From: Methanobrevibacter smithii ATCC 35061
GTDB lineage: Archaea; Methanobacteriota; Methanobacteria; Methanobacteriales; Methanobacteriaceae
Length of the DNA: 64,000 bases
NCBI RefSeq assembly: GCF_000016525.1
Contig: NC_009515.1
Span: forward strand, 1,018,501 to 1,082,500
Direction of reading: 5' to 3'
Position numbers and translations under genes: made by a program. The notes under the pieces were generated by a model that was not told the DNA's origin, ran no database searches, and saw only the letters and a list, made by a program, of their open reading frames with translations. Positions 27,670 to 36,536 of this stretch are shown here, in pieces (position 1 is the first letter of the stretch; every line of letters begins with the position of its first letter).

Positions 27670-28714
27670 GCAGTTCATCATCAGATTCATCATCGGATTT
27701 TGAACTTAATGAAATTTTATCAAGAACTGAAGAGCCATAATGAGGTAAAATCAGCATACCAATTACAGTAGCTAACCAGAATGAAATTAACCTTTCAATA
27801 ACAGTGGCAGCTGCACTTAATGAAGCAGATATTCCTGCTGTTGAGTAAAATAAAATCATTACTCCATCTACAGCTCCAAGTCCACCAGGTAACAGTGGAA
27901 TCATACCTATTAATGATGCCATAATAAATACTTCACCAATAATAATCGGACTTACATGAGCTCCAAATGCTAAAAACACAACATAAACCCTTAAAATCTC
28001 AAATATCCATATGATAAATGACAAAGGCAGAGCATAATGCAAAATCCTTTTATCAGAAATTACAAGTTTCATTGTATCCTGGAACCCGCCAATTACAGTG
28101 TGTACCTTTTGTTCCAATTCATCTGAATTTTTCTTATAAAATCTTCTAATTAATCCAATAATCCAATTATCAACCTTTTTACCGAATTTTGGATTTACAG
28201 ACATATATATAAGTAAAATTAAACAAGCCACAATAGCTATTACTGCAACAATCATCAATATTAAAATCCATAAATCCAGCTTAAAGTAGAAAGTGATTCC
28301 AATAATTGTCAAAATAGCCAAGAAAACAAATGGAAAAGTGTCTAAAGCTTTATCAGCTACAACAGTTGCAAAGGTCTCTTCCATCGGATATCCTTTATCT
28401 CTGGACAGGATATATGCCCTTACAGGTTCTCCACCACCTCTTCCAGCAGGAGTAATATTATTTGTAGCTAAACCAACCATAACAATAGGAAATAATTCCT
28501 TAATAGATATTTCAATACCATCCATCTTGTTAATGATTTGCCAACGCAAAGTGTATAAATAATAAGTAAAAACCTGAATTAAAACAGCTAATGCAATGAA
28601 CCACAAATTAGCTATTTTTAAAGCTCCTAATATATCACCTATCCCTACAAACCAGAGCATGACTCCCAAAATAAGAAAACTGATAAATAGAAATATTAAT
28701 GATTTATGTTTCAT
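27662..28714 (-). CDS. Flippase-like membrane protein (UPF0104 / MprF-N family)
   Basis: 350 residues with about eight membrane spans, of the lysylphosphatidylglycerol synthetase transmembrane / AglD-like family. Conserved stretches are NNITPAGRGGGEPVRAYIL (near residue 75) and LLPGGLGAVDGVMILFYS (near residue 285). Such proteins probably move lipid-linked intermediates across the membrane. The start is ATG at 28714; the TTG at 28726 is less likely. The stop codon is part of the target duplication of the neighbouring insertion sequence, so the protein is unaltered. Acidic C-terminal tail (KSDDESDDELLE). Confidence 0.85.
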   Translation of the reverse strand: MKHKSLIFLFISFLILGVMLWFVGIGDILGALKIANLWFIALAVLIQVFTYYLYTLRWQIINKMDGIEISIKELFPIVMVGLATNNITPAGRGGGEPVRAYILSRDKGYPMEETFATVVADKALDTFPFVFLAILTIIGITFYFKLDLWILILMIVAVIAIVACLILLIYMSVNPKFGKKVDNWIIGLIRRFYKKNSDELEQKVHTVIGGFQDTMKLVISDKRILHYALPLSFIIWIFEILRVYVVFLAFGAHVSPIIIGEVFIMASLIGMIPLLPGGLGAVDGVMILFYSTAGISASLSAAATVIERLISFWLATVIGMLILPHYGSSVLDKISLSSKSDDESDDELLE

Positions 28715-28796
28715 GATTTCACACAACTAATATAGAATATACTTATTTTAGATTTGCTAGTTAATATTTATATAGCTATTTATTCAAAAACATAAA

Positions 28797-30233
28797 ATGA
28801 TGAAATATATAACTAAAACAGATCTTTGCATAGTTACAAGATATTCCGGAGTAGTGATGATTTGTGTGGGATTAATGTGCTTATCCCCATTACTTATCGA
28901 TTTAATCTATTTCGAATTTAACTATAGCTGTTTTATTATTCCTGGAGTTTTTTCAGTTATTTTAGGATACATATGTATGAAAACTCTTGACAAATACTCC
29001 CGCAGCAAGATGAAACTGAAACACGGAATGATGATTTCATCAATTGCCTGGATGTGGGCATGTATTGTTGGAGGAGTCGTAATCTCACTTGCAACAGGAA
29101 CTGATTTTTTAAACGGTATTTTTGAAAGTACCTCAGCATTAACAGGTACCGGAATAACAATGTTTGATAATGTTGAAATATTGCCCCACAGCATATTATT
29201 TTTTAGAGCATTTGAACAATGGGTTGGAGGATTAGGAGTGGTAGTTATGGTAATCGGTGTTTTAACAAGACCAGGTACAGCAACTGCCAAATTATACCAA
29301 TCTGAAGCCCGTGAAGAACGCCTGAAACCAAGTGTTAAAACCACACTTAAAAAAACCATTGAAATTTACCTGATTTATACCATAGTTGGAATTATACTAT
29401 ATCATTTAGCCGGAATGCCGACTTTTGATTCTATTTGTAATACCTTTTGTATGATTGCAACCGGCGGAATGAGTGTTAAAAATGCAAATATCGGATATTA
29501 TCACAATGACCTGATTTATCTTATTTCAATTGTATTGATGATTTTAGGAGCTACAAGCTTTTTAGCACATTATAAAATTATCAAAACAAAAGGAAAATCA
29601 TTAATTCAGGATTTACAATTTAAAACATTAATCTGTATAATCACTTTTGTTACAATAATTCTTTATCTAGCATCTCATATTGTGCCGATTGACCTTTTAT
29701 TTACAGTTACCTCATCAATTACCACAACAGGAGCTAATGTCCAACTGGCTTCCACCATGGCAGGATGGCCATCATTTATATTAGTTATCCTGATGATTTT
29801 GATGTTAATGGGTGGTTCTAGCGGATCTACCGTAGGTGCAATTAAACTTTACAGAGTAATAACTTATGTTAAAGCTATTTACAGACACATAAAAGAAATC
29901 CTTTCACCAGACGGCAGAGTAATCCCTATTAAAATATCTGGAAGAAGAGTGTCCGAAAAAGAAATAGGAAAAACCGGGAACTTTATAACATTATACCTTG
30001 TCATCATTGCAATAACCTGGATTATATTTTGTTTTTATGGATATCCACCATTCGACAGTTTATTTAGTATAATATCCCTCCAAGGAAACAACGGATTGGA
30101 TATTGGAGTATTGAACAATACTCTTAATCCTGTTTTAAAAATAGTATCTGTTTTAAACATGTGGGTAGGAAGACTGGAAATTTATCCTGTGCTGGTCCTA
30201 TTCAGAGCTATTTTTGAAATATTTAAAAAATGA
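28797..30233 (+). CDS. trkH: TrkH-type potassium transporter membrane subunit
   Basis: 478 residues, about ten to twelve spans in four M1-P-M2 repeats. Filter-like loops are seen in [45 protein letters not shown] and [13 protein letters not shown], each with the filter glycine. [18 protein letters not shown] is the conserved stretch after the third pore. It takes up K+ together with the cytoplasmic TrkA encoded next. TATA-like TTTATATA near 28769 lies about 25 nt before the ATG, so the mRNA is probably leaderless. Confidence 0.93.
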   Translation: MMKYITKTDLCIVTRYSGVVMICVGLMCLSPLLIDLIYFEFNYSCFIIPGVFSVILGYICMKTLDKYSRSKMKLKHGMMISSIAWMWACIVGGVVISLATGTDFLNGIFESTSALTGTGITMFDNVEILPHSILFFRAFEQWVGGLGVVVMVIGVLTRPGTATAKLYQSEAREERLKPSVKTTLKKTIEIYLIYTIVGIILYHLAGMPTFDSICNTFCMIATGGMSVKNANIGYYHNDLIYLISIVLMILGATSFLAHYKIIKTKGKSLIQDLQFKTLICIITFVTIILYLASHIVPIDLLFTVTSSITTTGANVQLASTMAGWPSFILVILMILMLMGGSSGSTVGAIKLYRVITYVKAIYRHIKEILSPDGRVIPIKISGRRVSEKEIGKTGNFITLYLVIIAITWIIFCFYGYPPFDSLFSIISLQGNNGLDIGVLNNTLNPVLKIVSVLNMWVGRLEIYPVLVLFRAIFEIFKK

Positions 30234-30289
30234 AAATATTTATAATATTCAAAAATAAATTTAATGTATTACAAAGAGGGAGAATTGAA

Positions 30290-30940
30290 ATGTATATTAT
30301 AATAATGGGTGGAGGTCGTGTAGGCCTTAACCTTGCAAATTTATTAATAGAAGATGGACACGACATCACTTTAATTGAAAGTGACGAATCATTATGCTCA
30401 GAAGTAGCTGCAGAACTTGATGCACTTGTAATATGTGGAAATGGAACTAGTTCAAAATTATTAGAAGAAACCAATATTGAAGATGCAGACTTTTTCATAG
30501 CTACAACTGGAAATGATGAAGCAAACCTATTATCCTGTATTTTAGTTAAAAAATATAATGTTCCAACAATTATTGCCAGAGTAAGTAATCCTGACCACGA
30601 AGAAGCGTTTATGGAAGTCGGAATAGACAATGTAATCAGTCCGGAAGTTACAGCTGCAGGACTTTTAGAAAAACTTGTAACAAGACCTAATGTTGCAGAC
30701 CTAATTACACTTGGCGAAGGAGATGCTGAAATCTTCGATATGACCATAACCAATGACAAGGTTGTTGGAAAGAAAATGGGGGAAATATCACCAACAAAAG
30801 ATTACATTATAATTGCCACATATCAAAAAGGCAAACTGGTAATACCACAAACAGATAGCGTTATAAGGCGAGGCGAAAAAGTTACTGTTCTTGTAAAAAG
30901 AGGAGCATTTAAAAAAGTAGCTAAAAAATTAGAAAAATAA
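30290..30940 (+). CDS. trkA: TrkA potassium uptake regulator
   Basis: 216 residues from ATG 30290, chosen for the GGGAG site just before it; the frame extends upstream but without a start signal. The N-terminal Rossmann (RCK-N) domain has [17 protein letters not shown], acidic D/E at the end of strand 2 (ITLIESDE), and [15 protein letters not shown]. The C-terminal TrkA-C domain ([12 protein letters not shown] to the end) follows. It binds NAD(H) or ATP/ADP and gates TrkH. It begins about 57 bp after trkH ends, same operon. Confidence 0.93.
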   Translation: MYIIIMGGGRVGLNLANLLIEDGHDITLIESDESLCSEVAAELDALVICGNGTSSKLLEETNIEDADFFIATTGNDEANLLSCILVKKYNVPTIIARVSNPDHEEAFMEVGIDNVISPEVTAAGLLEKLVTRPNVADLITLGEGDAEIFDMTITNDKVVGKKMGEISPTKDYIIIATYQKGKLVIPQTDSVIRRGEKVTVLVKRGAFKKVAKKLEK

Positions 30941-30941
30941 T

Positions 30942-31550
30942 TTAAAAAAGAGAATAAGACATTTCAATACTCTTTTTCCCATTATTGTCAATCATCCCAT
31001 GACCAGGATAGATTGTTTTAACATCTAATTTTTTCAGTTTTTCTACAGATTTTTTCAAATCAGAAAAACTGCCTCCAATGTCAGTTCTGCCAACACCACC
31101 ATGACCAAATACTGTATCTCCACTAATTAGATTTTCACCATCCCACAAACAGATAGCTCCTTTAGAATGACCTGGAGTATGAATAACTTCAAAATCCTTT
31201 ATTTTATCCCCTTCTTCCAATTCAATATCCACTTTATGGCATTTAATTTCATGGCCAAAATGACTGGCTACAGTATCAGGATTATCATCTTCCATTAAAG
31301 CGATTGCATCAATTTTATGAATAGCTATTTTAGCATTAGGGAAAAAACAATTACCATTAACATGATCAAAATGACAGTGTGTGTTAACAATTAATTTAAT
31401 ATCTTCAGGATTGACATCATGTTCTTTAAGTTTAGAAAAAAGGTATTCTTTATTATCTCCGGCTCCAGTATCAACTAACATATCATCAATCAGATAACAG
31501 TTAGAATCTAAATTATAACCTGGAATCCATATAATATCTTTAGAATTCAT
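30942..31550 (-). CDS. MBL-fold metallo-hydrolase (glyoxalase II-like)
   Basis: 202 residues. Metal ligands follow the GloB pattern: NTHCHFDHVNGNC near residue 58, IHTPGHSKGAICLWD near residue 127, SGDTVFGHGGVGRTD near residue 148 and YPGHGMID near residue 187. Most likely a thioesterase or related hydrolase; the substrate is unknown and glutathione is not expected in this organism. Convergent with trkA, leaving 1 bp between stops. It is followed upstream by the tRNA-Trp gene on the same strand. Confidence 0.87.
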   Translation of the reverse strand: MNSKDIIWIPGYNLDSNCYLIDDMLVDTGAGDNKEYLFSKLKEHDVNPEDIKLIVNTHCHFDHVNGNCFFPNAKIAIHKIDAIALMEDDNPDTVASHFGHEIKCHKVDIELEEGDKIKDFEVIHTPGHSKGAICLWDGENLISGDTVFGHGGVGRTDIGGSFSDLKKSVEKLKKLDVKTIYPGHGMIDNNGKKSIEMSYSLF

Positions 31551-31598
31551 AAAAATAGTATTGAAATTATAATATTTAAAAATAGTTTTTTATAAAAA

Positions 31599-31747
31599 TG
31601 GGGTCACAGGGATTTGAACCCCGATCCTGGGATGTCTCTTGCCTCAGTACTCCAATTGATCATCACAACGGATACTGCTCAGTTACGCGTATATTTTCTT
31701 CAAAGACAACTGGAGTCCCAGATGATGCCAGGTTACACTATAACCCC
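31599..31747 (-). tRNA. tRNA-Trp (CCA) with a C/D-box intron
   Basis: Exon 1 spans 31747-31710 and exon 2 spans 31633-31599; acceptor arms GGGGTTA and TGACCCC pair, with TTCAAAT in the T loop. The intron of about 76 nt (31634-31709) interrupts the anticodon loop after CCAG. It has a degenerate box C (TTGAAGA), a D' CTGA, a C' GTGATGA and a D CTGA. The guide before box D (CAATTGGAGT) pairs with ACTCCAGTTG, placing C34 opposite the fifth base upstream of box D, which is the known 2'-O-methylation target in archaeal pre-tRNA-Trp. TGTCTTT/AAGAGACA closes the splice-site helix. Confidence 0.9.
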
Positions 31748-31794
31748 AACAGATATGTCATAATAACATACTATTATTAATATGATTTAATTAC

Positions 31795-31802
31795 TATATA
31801 AA
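31795..31802 (-). promoter_or_regulatory. TATA box of tRNA-Trp
   Basis: TTTATATA on the minus strand, preceded by ATAACA, about 48 bp from the tRNA 5' end. Leaves a short leader to be removed by RNase P. Confidence 0.6.
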
Positions 31803-31810
31803 TGTTATTA

Positions 31811-32218
31811 TCAAAATTTCATTTGCCTATCAATGCCGGTAATTTCATCAATTTCCAAAGCTTTTTCTAGGGCAAAATCTTTTTCAATTTTATAATTATC
31901 GCTTTTGGTACGTGGAGTTTTTTCAGGTTCTAAAAATAACCATTTTGTGTACTTAAATTTAACTCCAATATATGGTTTAGCACCGAATTTTTCAGAAAAC
32001 TCACATAATGCATCAATTTGAGGAAAATCTATGTAAATTTTATCTTTAGTTGTAGTTTTAACTTCAATAGCTAAATATAATTTACCGTTTCCTGCTACAA
32101 CATCAGGTAAAGGTTTTTTAGTTGCACCTCCAGAAGCTGGAGCTCTCATAGCTGCAAAATCTCTTTCCCAAAGTTTATGCACTAAATCTCTTTCTTCAGC
32201 AGACCCTTTTTTAGCCAT
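31811..32218 (-). CDS. hjc: Archaeal Holliday junction resolvase Hjc
   Basis: 135 residues from ATG 32218; the frame continues upstream into the tRNA-His gene, so the shorter start is right. The Hjc active site is visible: E9 in SAEERDLVHKLW, D39 in PLPDVVAG, and E52-x-K54 in LAIEVKTTT. The SGGATKKP loop precedes it. It cuts four-way DNA junctions during recombination repair, as a dimer. It lies between tRNA-Trp and tRNA-His on the same strand and may be read from the tRNA operon promoter. Confidence 0.94.
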   Translation of the reverse strand: MAKKGSAEERDLVHKLWERDFAAMRAPASGGATKKPLPDVVAGNGKLYLAIEVKTTTKDKIYIDFPQIDALCEFSEKFGAKPYIGVKFKYTKWLFLEPEKTPRTKSDNYKIEKDFALEKALEIDEITGIDRQMKF

Positions 32219-32251
32219 AGAAATAATCTCATAAAAAATAGTTTTTAATAA

Positions 32252-32327
32252 TGGGGCCGGGGCCGAGATTTGAACCCGAGTCACAGGATCCACAGTCCCG
32301 TAGGATGACCGCCTACCCTACCCCGGC
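32252..32327 (-). tRNA. tRNA-His (GTG)
   Basis: Anticodon loop CTGTGGA; acceptor GCCGGGG pairs with CCCCGGC, discriminator C73. CCA follows directly in the genome (32254-32252), unlike the other tRNAs here. The base before G1 is T, so the G-1 characteristic of tRNA-His is not encoded. Confidence 0.93.
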
Positions 32328-32354
32328 ATAAGAAATAAATAAAAAATTGTTAGA

Positions 32355-32438
32355 ATGCGGGAGCAGGGATTTGAACCCTGGTAGACCTGCGTCAACAGGT
32401 CCTAAGCCTGTCCCCTTTGGCCTCTCGGGCACCCCCGC
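32355..32438 (-). tRNA. tRNA-Leu (TAG)
   Basis: Class II tRNA with a long variable arm. Acceptor GCGGGGG/CTCCCGC, anticodon loop CTTAGGA giving TAG, T-loop TTCAAAT. No encoded CCA. Confidence 0.93.
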
Positions 32439-32488
32439 TTATACAAAAAGAAAGGATACATAGAAACCATTAAAAATCTTAACAAGTT

Positions 32489-32569
<81 letters not shown>

Positions 32570-32591
32570 AACAAATGACATAATTTAATTG

Positions 32592-32668
<77 letters not shown>

Positions 32669-32673
32669 AAAAG

Positions 32674-32746
<73 letters not shown>

Positions 32747-32830
32747 ATGTGAGTACCCACCAGTCTTAACCAAATAAACCCATTCAAATCAAAAGACTTC
32801 AAACAGTATTAATTAGTTTGATTTTCATAC

Positions 32831-32838
32831 TATATAAA
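32831..32838 (-). promoter_or_regulatory. TATA box of the tRNA operon
   Basis: TTTATATA on the minus strand, with an AAAACA BRE-like element upstream. The predicted start is near 32808, about 60 bp before tRNA-Asn. It probably drives Asn-Met-Glu-Leu-His and possibly hjc. Confidence 0.65.
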
Positions 32839-32874
32839 TGTTTTGATTAAATTACATCTAAATAAAATTAGAAG

Positions 32875-32911
32875 CAAACTATAATATAGTTTGGATAAAC
32901 TAATATATAAC
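32875..32911 (+). promoter_or_regulatory. Palindromic operator-like site and TATA box before the radical SAM gene
   Basis: CAAACTATA-A-TATAGTTTG (32875-32893) is a perfect 9+9 palindrome around one base. It stands just upstream of TAATATATAA (32901-32910), the likely TATA box. A repressor or activator there would overlap the BRE region. Confidence 0.5.
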
Positions 32912-32947
32912 TTTAACTATTAATATTAAAACAAACAATAAAGAATA

Positions 32948-33937
32948 ATGATTAAAATGGATTCTGACATATTTGATTTAATAAAAAAGGCAAATGAAAC
33001 CACACTAAAAAAACATGGTAATGAAATTAGTCTTGAAAGAGCAATATTCCTTTCCTGGTGGTGCGATAAAGGAGACTGTGCTTTTTGTTACATGTCTACT
33101 CAAAAAGATAAAATTAAAGACCCCACTAAAGCTAGACGTAATGTACACAATATATATGCTGAAGCAGAAATGTGTAAACGCCTAAATTGGAATATTGAAT
33201 TCCTTTCAGGCGGTTACAAGTCATTTACAACTGCAGAAATTAAAGAAATAGCAACCACCATCAAAAACATCACTGGAGACAGTGTTTGGTTAAATACAGG
33301 AATTACAGACGAGTTAGAAGAATATGGTTCAGAAATAAAAGGAATTACCGGAGCTGTTGAAGTAGCTAATCCTGAATTACATCAAAAAGTATGTCCAAGT
33401 AAATCATTAGATAAAATAAGCAATATGTTAGATGTAGCTGGAGATTTGGGATTCCAAAAAGCTATTACGGTGATTTTAGGCCTTGGAGAAACATTAGATG
33501 ATGTTGATTATTTAATTGATTATATTAAAGATCACAAAATTGACAGAGTAATATTCTACTCATTAAACTCACATAAAGAAACCGCATATGCAAACAGCTC
33601 ACAGCCAGCTTCACTTTATTATGCCCAGGTAGTGTCTAAAATCAGATTAACATTTCCGGACATTACAATAATATGCGGAACATGGATTGATAATCTGGCC
33701 AACATAGGTATTCTTATTTTAAGCGGAGCCAATGGAATAACCAAATTCCCATTATTTAAAATGTTTGGAACAAAATATGGAAAAAGAGTGGAAGAAGAAG
33801 TTAAATGGTCCGGACGTCAACTTAAAGGAACATTCACTGACAAAAAACAACTTGGAAATCCGGAAAGCAATGTTGATCCAGAACTAAATAAATTTATTAA
33901 AAGATATATAAAGGAATCTTTAAAAAACAAATATTAA
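32948..33937 (+). CDS. Radical SAM enzyme, BioB-like
   Basis: 329 residues. The Fe-S motif is CDKGDCAFC near residue 39, so C-x4-C-x2-C rather than the common C-x3-C-x2-C. FLSGGYKSF near residue 84 is the GGE-like SAM-binding motif, and ILGLGETLDD near residue 176 fits the conserved glycine-rich strand. It resembles biotin-synthase-related archaeal enzymes; the spacing is unusual, and HcgA-like cofactor enzymes also have altered spacing, but I cannot name the substrate. No ribosome-binding site at the ATG; a palindrome lies upstream. Its stop codon overlaps that of the convergent small gene. Confidence 0.75.
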   Translation: MIKMDSDIFDLIKKANETTLKKHGNEISLERAIFLSWWCDKGDCAFCYMSTQKDKIKDPTKARRNVHNIYAEAEMCKRLNWNIEFLSGGYKSFTTAEIKEIATTIKNITGDSVWLNTGITDELEEYGSEIKGITGAVEVANPELHQKVCPSKSLDKISNMLDVAGDLGFQKAITVILGLGETLDDVDYLIDYIKDHKIDRVIFYSLNSHKETAYANSSQPASLYYAQVVSKIRLTFPDITIICGTWIDNLANIGILILSGANGITKFPLFKMFGTKYGKRVEEEVKWSGRQLKGTFTDKKQLGNPESNVDPELNKFIKRYIKESLKNKY

Positions 33938-34266
33938 ATTTCCAATGTATTAGATTTTGTTTTAAATGAAACTCCATTAGCCCTATAAGTTAAAGAAGCA
34001 CCACCAAATGTAATTTTATCCGGAATTACTGCATCATCACCAAAATCCATTTTTAAACTTTCATCAGACGGAAGTTCTACATCAAAAATAATTGATTTGA
34101 CCTCACCATCTTCAAAGTTTCCAAAATCATGAGTATAACACTGGGATAGTGCCAATGCATTTTCTATTAATCCCCTAGTATTGTTTTCAACCATCCACTC
34201 AATAGTTACTTTATTGTCATTATCTTTTGACACTAATTTTTGTGTAAATAAAACTTCATCAGACAT
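33934..34266 (-). CDS. Small conserved hypothetical protein
   Basis: 110 residues from ATG 34266, preceded by GTGAT. Soluble and beta-rich, probably a single beta-sandwich: VLFTQKLVSKDNDNKVTIEW, then KSIIFDVELPSDESLKMDFG and KITFGGASLTYRANGVSF. One cysteine (ALSQCYTHDFG). No family recognised. Convergent with the radical SAM gene and divergent from gatB. Confidence 0.6.
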   Translation of the reverse strand: MSDEVLFTQKLVSKDNDNKVTIEWMVENNTRGLIENALALSQCYTHDFGNFEDGEVKSIIFDVELPSDESLKMDFGDDAVIPDKITFGGASLTYRANGVSFKTKSNTLEI

Positions 34267-34367
34267 AAAAATCACAAATATTTATTAATCTATTATTATA
34301 AATACTTATATAATATAAATCTATTTTGATTTTCCAAAAAATTGGAGGAATTATTATTAGTGTCAAT

Positions 34368-35720
34368 ATGATGTGTGGACTTGAAATCCACGTACAATTA
34401 GAAACTGAATCAAAATTATTTTGTGATTGTCCAACAAATTATAAGGAAGCACCAGCAAACTCAAACATCTGTCCAGTTTGTTTAAATCAACCAGGTGCTA
34501 AACCATATCCAACAAATGAAAAAGCAATTGAAAATGCATTAATGATTTCTTTAATGCTTAACTGTAAAATCGATAAAGGTTTCACCTACTTCATGAGAAA
34601 ACATTACGATTATCCTGATTTGCCTTCAGGATACCAAAGAACTTCAGTACCTATCGGTTACGAAGGAGAACTAAATGGAGTCAGAATCAGAGAAATCCAT
34701 ATGGAAGAAGACCCTGGCCAATACAAACCTGACAGAGGTACTGTTGATTTTAACCGTTCCGGAATTCCTTTAATTGAGATTGTTACAGAACCGGATATAA
34801 AATCTCCTGAAGAAGCAAGAACCTTCTTAAAAGAGCTCATCCGTGTATTGCAATATAGTGGAGGAGCTCGTGGAGAAGGTACTATGAGAGCTGATGTAAA
34901 CATCTCTATTGAAGGTGGAAACAGAGTAGAAATGAAAAACATCAACTCCATTAAAGGAGCTTACAAAGCATTGAAATTTGAACTTGTTAGACAGAAAAAC
35001 CTTATGAAAAGAGGAGTTGAAATCAAACAAGAAACACGTGCATACCTTGAATCTCAGATGATTACTGTAGGTATGAGGTTAAAAGAAGATGCTGATGATT
35101 ACAGATTCATTCCAGATCCTGATTTGCCACCAATGGAAATCTCCGATGCTCAAATTGAAAATGTTTTAGAAATAATGCCTGAAGCACCGCACAATAAAGT
35201 AAGAAGATTTACTGAAGAATATGGAATTGATGCAGAATCTGCTAAAGTGTTAACTTCAGAACTTGACCTGGCTATAGCTTATGAAGCAGTAGCTAAACAA
35301 GTGGATCCTAAATTTGCTTCAATGTGGATGAGAGATGAACTTAAAAGAGTATTATCCTATAACAAACTTGATTTTGCAGATAGCGGAATATTAGTTGAAG
35401 ATATTGTAGAACTTTTAGAAATGCTTCAAAATAAAGAAATAACCACCAAAGCAGGTCAAAGAATCATTGAACATATGCCAAACAATAAACAAACTCCAAA
35501 AGCAATAGCTGAAGAATTAGGTTTGCTTGGTGTTGTAAAAGATGATGAAGTGATAGCTGCAGTAAAACAGGCTATCGAAGAAAATCCAAAAGCTGTAAAT
35601 GATTACTTGGAAGGACAAAAATCTTCACTTAATTTCCTTGTCGGCCAAGTTATGAGATTAACAAGAGGAAAAGCAGACCCTGGAGAAACTGTTAAAATCT
35701 TAAAAGAAAACATAGAATAA
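34368..35720 (+). CDS. gatB: Asp/Glu-tRNA amidotransferase subunit B
   Basis: 450 residues from ATG 34368. GatB signatures are present: MCGLEIHVQLETESKLFC at the N terminus, RKHYDYPDLPSGYQRT near residue 80, EEDPGQYKPDRGTVDFNRSG near 118 and the C-terminal YqeY-like tail domain. With GatA and GatC it converts Asp-tRNA(Asn) or, in bacteria, Glu-tRNA(Gln), by kinase and amidotransfer steps. The ribosome-binding site GGAGG (34344-34348) is 19 nt before this ATG, too far; the in-frame codon at the right distance is ATT at 34356. The true start is therefore uncertain. Confidence 0.93.
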   Translation: MMCGLEIHVQLETESKLFCDCPTNYKEAPANSNICPVCLNQPGAKPYPTNEKAIENALMISLMLNCKIDKGFTYFMRKHYDYPDLPSGYQRTSVPIGYEGELNGVRIREIHMEEDPGQYKPDRGTVDFNRSGIPLIEIVTEPDIKSPEEARTFLKELIRVLQYSGGARGEGTMRADVNISIEGGNRVEMKNINSIKGAYKALKFELVRQKNLMKRGVEIKQETRAYLESQMITVGMRLKEDADDYRFIPDPDLPPMEISDAQIENVLEIMPEAPHNKVRRFTEEYGIDAESAKVLTSELDLAIAYEAVAKQVDPKFASMWMRDELKRVLSYNKLDFADSGILVEDIVELLEMLQNKEITTKAGQRIIEHMPNNKQTPKAIAEELGLLGVVKDDEVIAAVKQAIEENPKAVNDYLEGQKSSLNFLVGQVMRLTRGKADPGETVKILKENIE

Positions 35721-35735
35721 AATCGGAGGGAAACT

Positions 35736-36536
35736 ATGGCTAAAAGTAAATCGTTGGTCAAAGATTATATGACTAAAAATGTTGTTACAGTATCACCACA
35801 AACAACAACAGAAGAAGTTATTAAATTAATGAAAGAAAGCGATCACAATAGCTATCCAGTAGTAGAAAATAACAAACTAGTGGGAATGGTAACCTCTTTT
35901 GATATTGTAGTAAAAGACTGGGCAGACCATGTCTCAGAAATAATGAGTACAAAATTAGTAGTAGCTAATGAAAACTTAAGTATAAATGATGCTTCCAGAG
36001 TTATGTTCAGAAGAGGCATCTCACGAATGCCAGTCATAAACGAAAACGGCGAAATTGTAGGAATTATTACAAACACAGATATGGTTCGTTCACATATTGA
36101 ACGTTCCACCCCAAATAAAGTAGATTACTTTAAAAGTACTATGGACCAATTATATGGCATTAAAAGTACTTTAAAACATATGCAAGTTGACACTGATAAA
36201 ATAAGGCCTACTCAAGACAGAGTTTATGCTGACGAACTTGAAGGAAGAACATATGAGCTTAAAATGGGATTAGCTGAACCTGCAATTGTTGTTAAAACTG
36301 GAGACAGGTGGATATTGGTAGATGGACATCACAGAACAGTAGCTGCAAAACAATTAGGCTGCAAAACAATCGATGCATATGTTATTGATTTAGGCAAAGA
36401 TATCCGCTTAGGATTGGAAAAAACAGCAGATAAAGCAGGAATAAAAACATTCAATGATATTGAAATTATTGATGATGATAAACATCCATTAATAGCTATT
36501 ACAGAAAGTATACAAGACAACGAGAAAAGTGATTAA
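35736..36536 (+). CDS. Protein with two CBS domains and a ParB/Srx-like domain
   Basis: 266 residues. Residues 1-125 hold two CBS domains (VKDYMTKNVVTVSPQTTTEE and SEIMSTKLVVANENLSINDA), which bind adenosine ligands or SAM. Residues 150-230 form a ParB N-terminal-like domain with LVDGHHRTVAAKQLG, the GxHRxxA box of ParB/sulfiredoxin-type proteins. This pairing is known in methanogens as a putative regulator but its function is unknown to me. GGAGGG precedes the ATG. gatB lies 15 bp upstream and hisE starts directly after its stop, so all three may be one transcript. Confidence 0.8.
   Translation: MAKSKSLVKDYMTKNVVTVSPQTTTEEVIKLMKESDHNSYPVVENNKLVGMVTSFDIVVKDWADHVSEIMSTKLVVANENLSINDASRVMFRRGISRMPVINENGEIVGIITNTDMVRSHIERSTPNKVDYFKSTMDQLYGIKSTLKHMQVDTDKIRPTQDRVYADELEGRTYELKMGLAEPAIVVKTGDRWILVDGHHRTVAAKQLGCKTIDAYVIDLGKDIRLGLEKTADKAGIKTFNDIEIIDDDKHPLIAITESIQDNEKSD

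Noticed and set aside
31598-31780. 60-codon frame over the tRNA-Trp gene
   Set aside because: It covers the tRNA and its intron on the opposite strand and has no start signals.
32219-32293. N-terminal extension of Hjc
   Set aside because: It would be translated from the tRNA-His gene; the ATG at 32218 gives the normal Hjc length.
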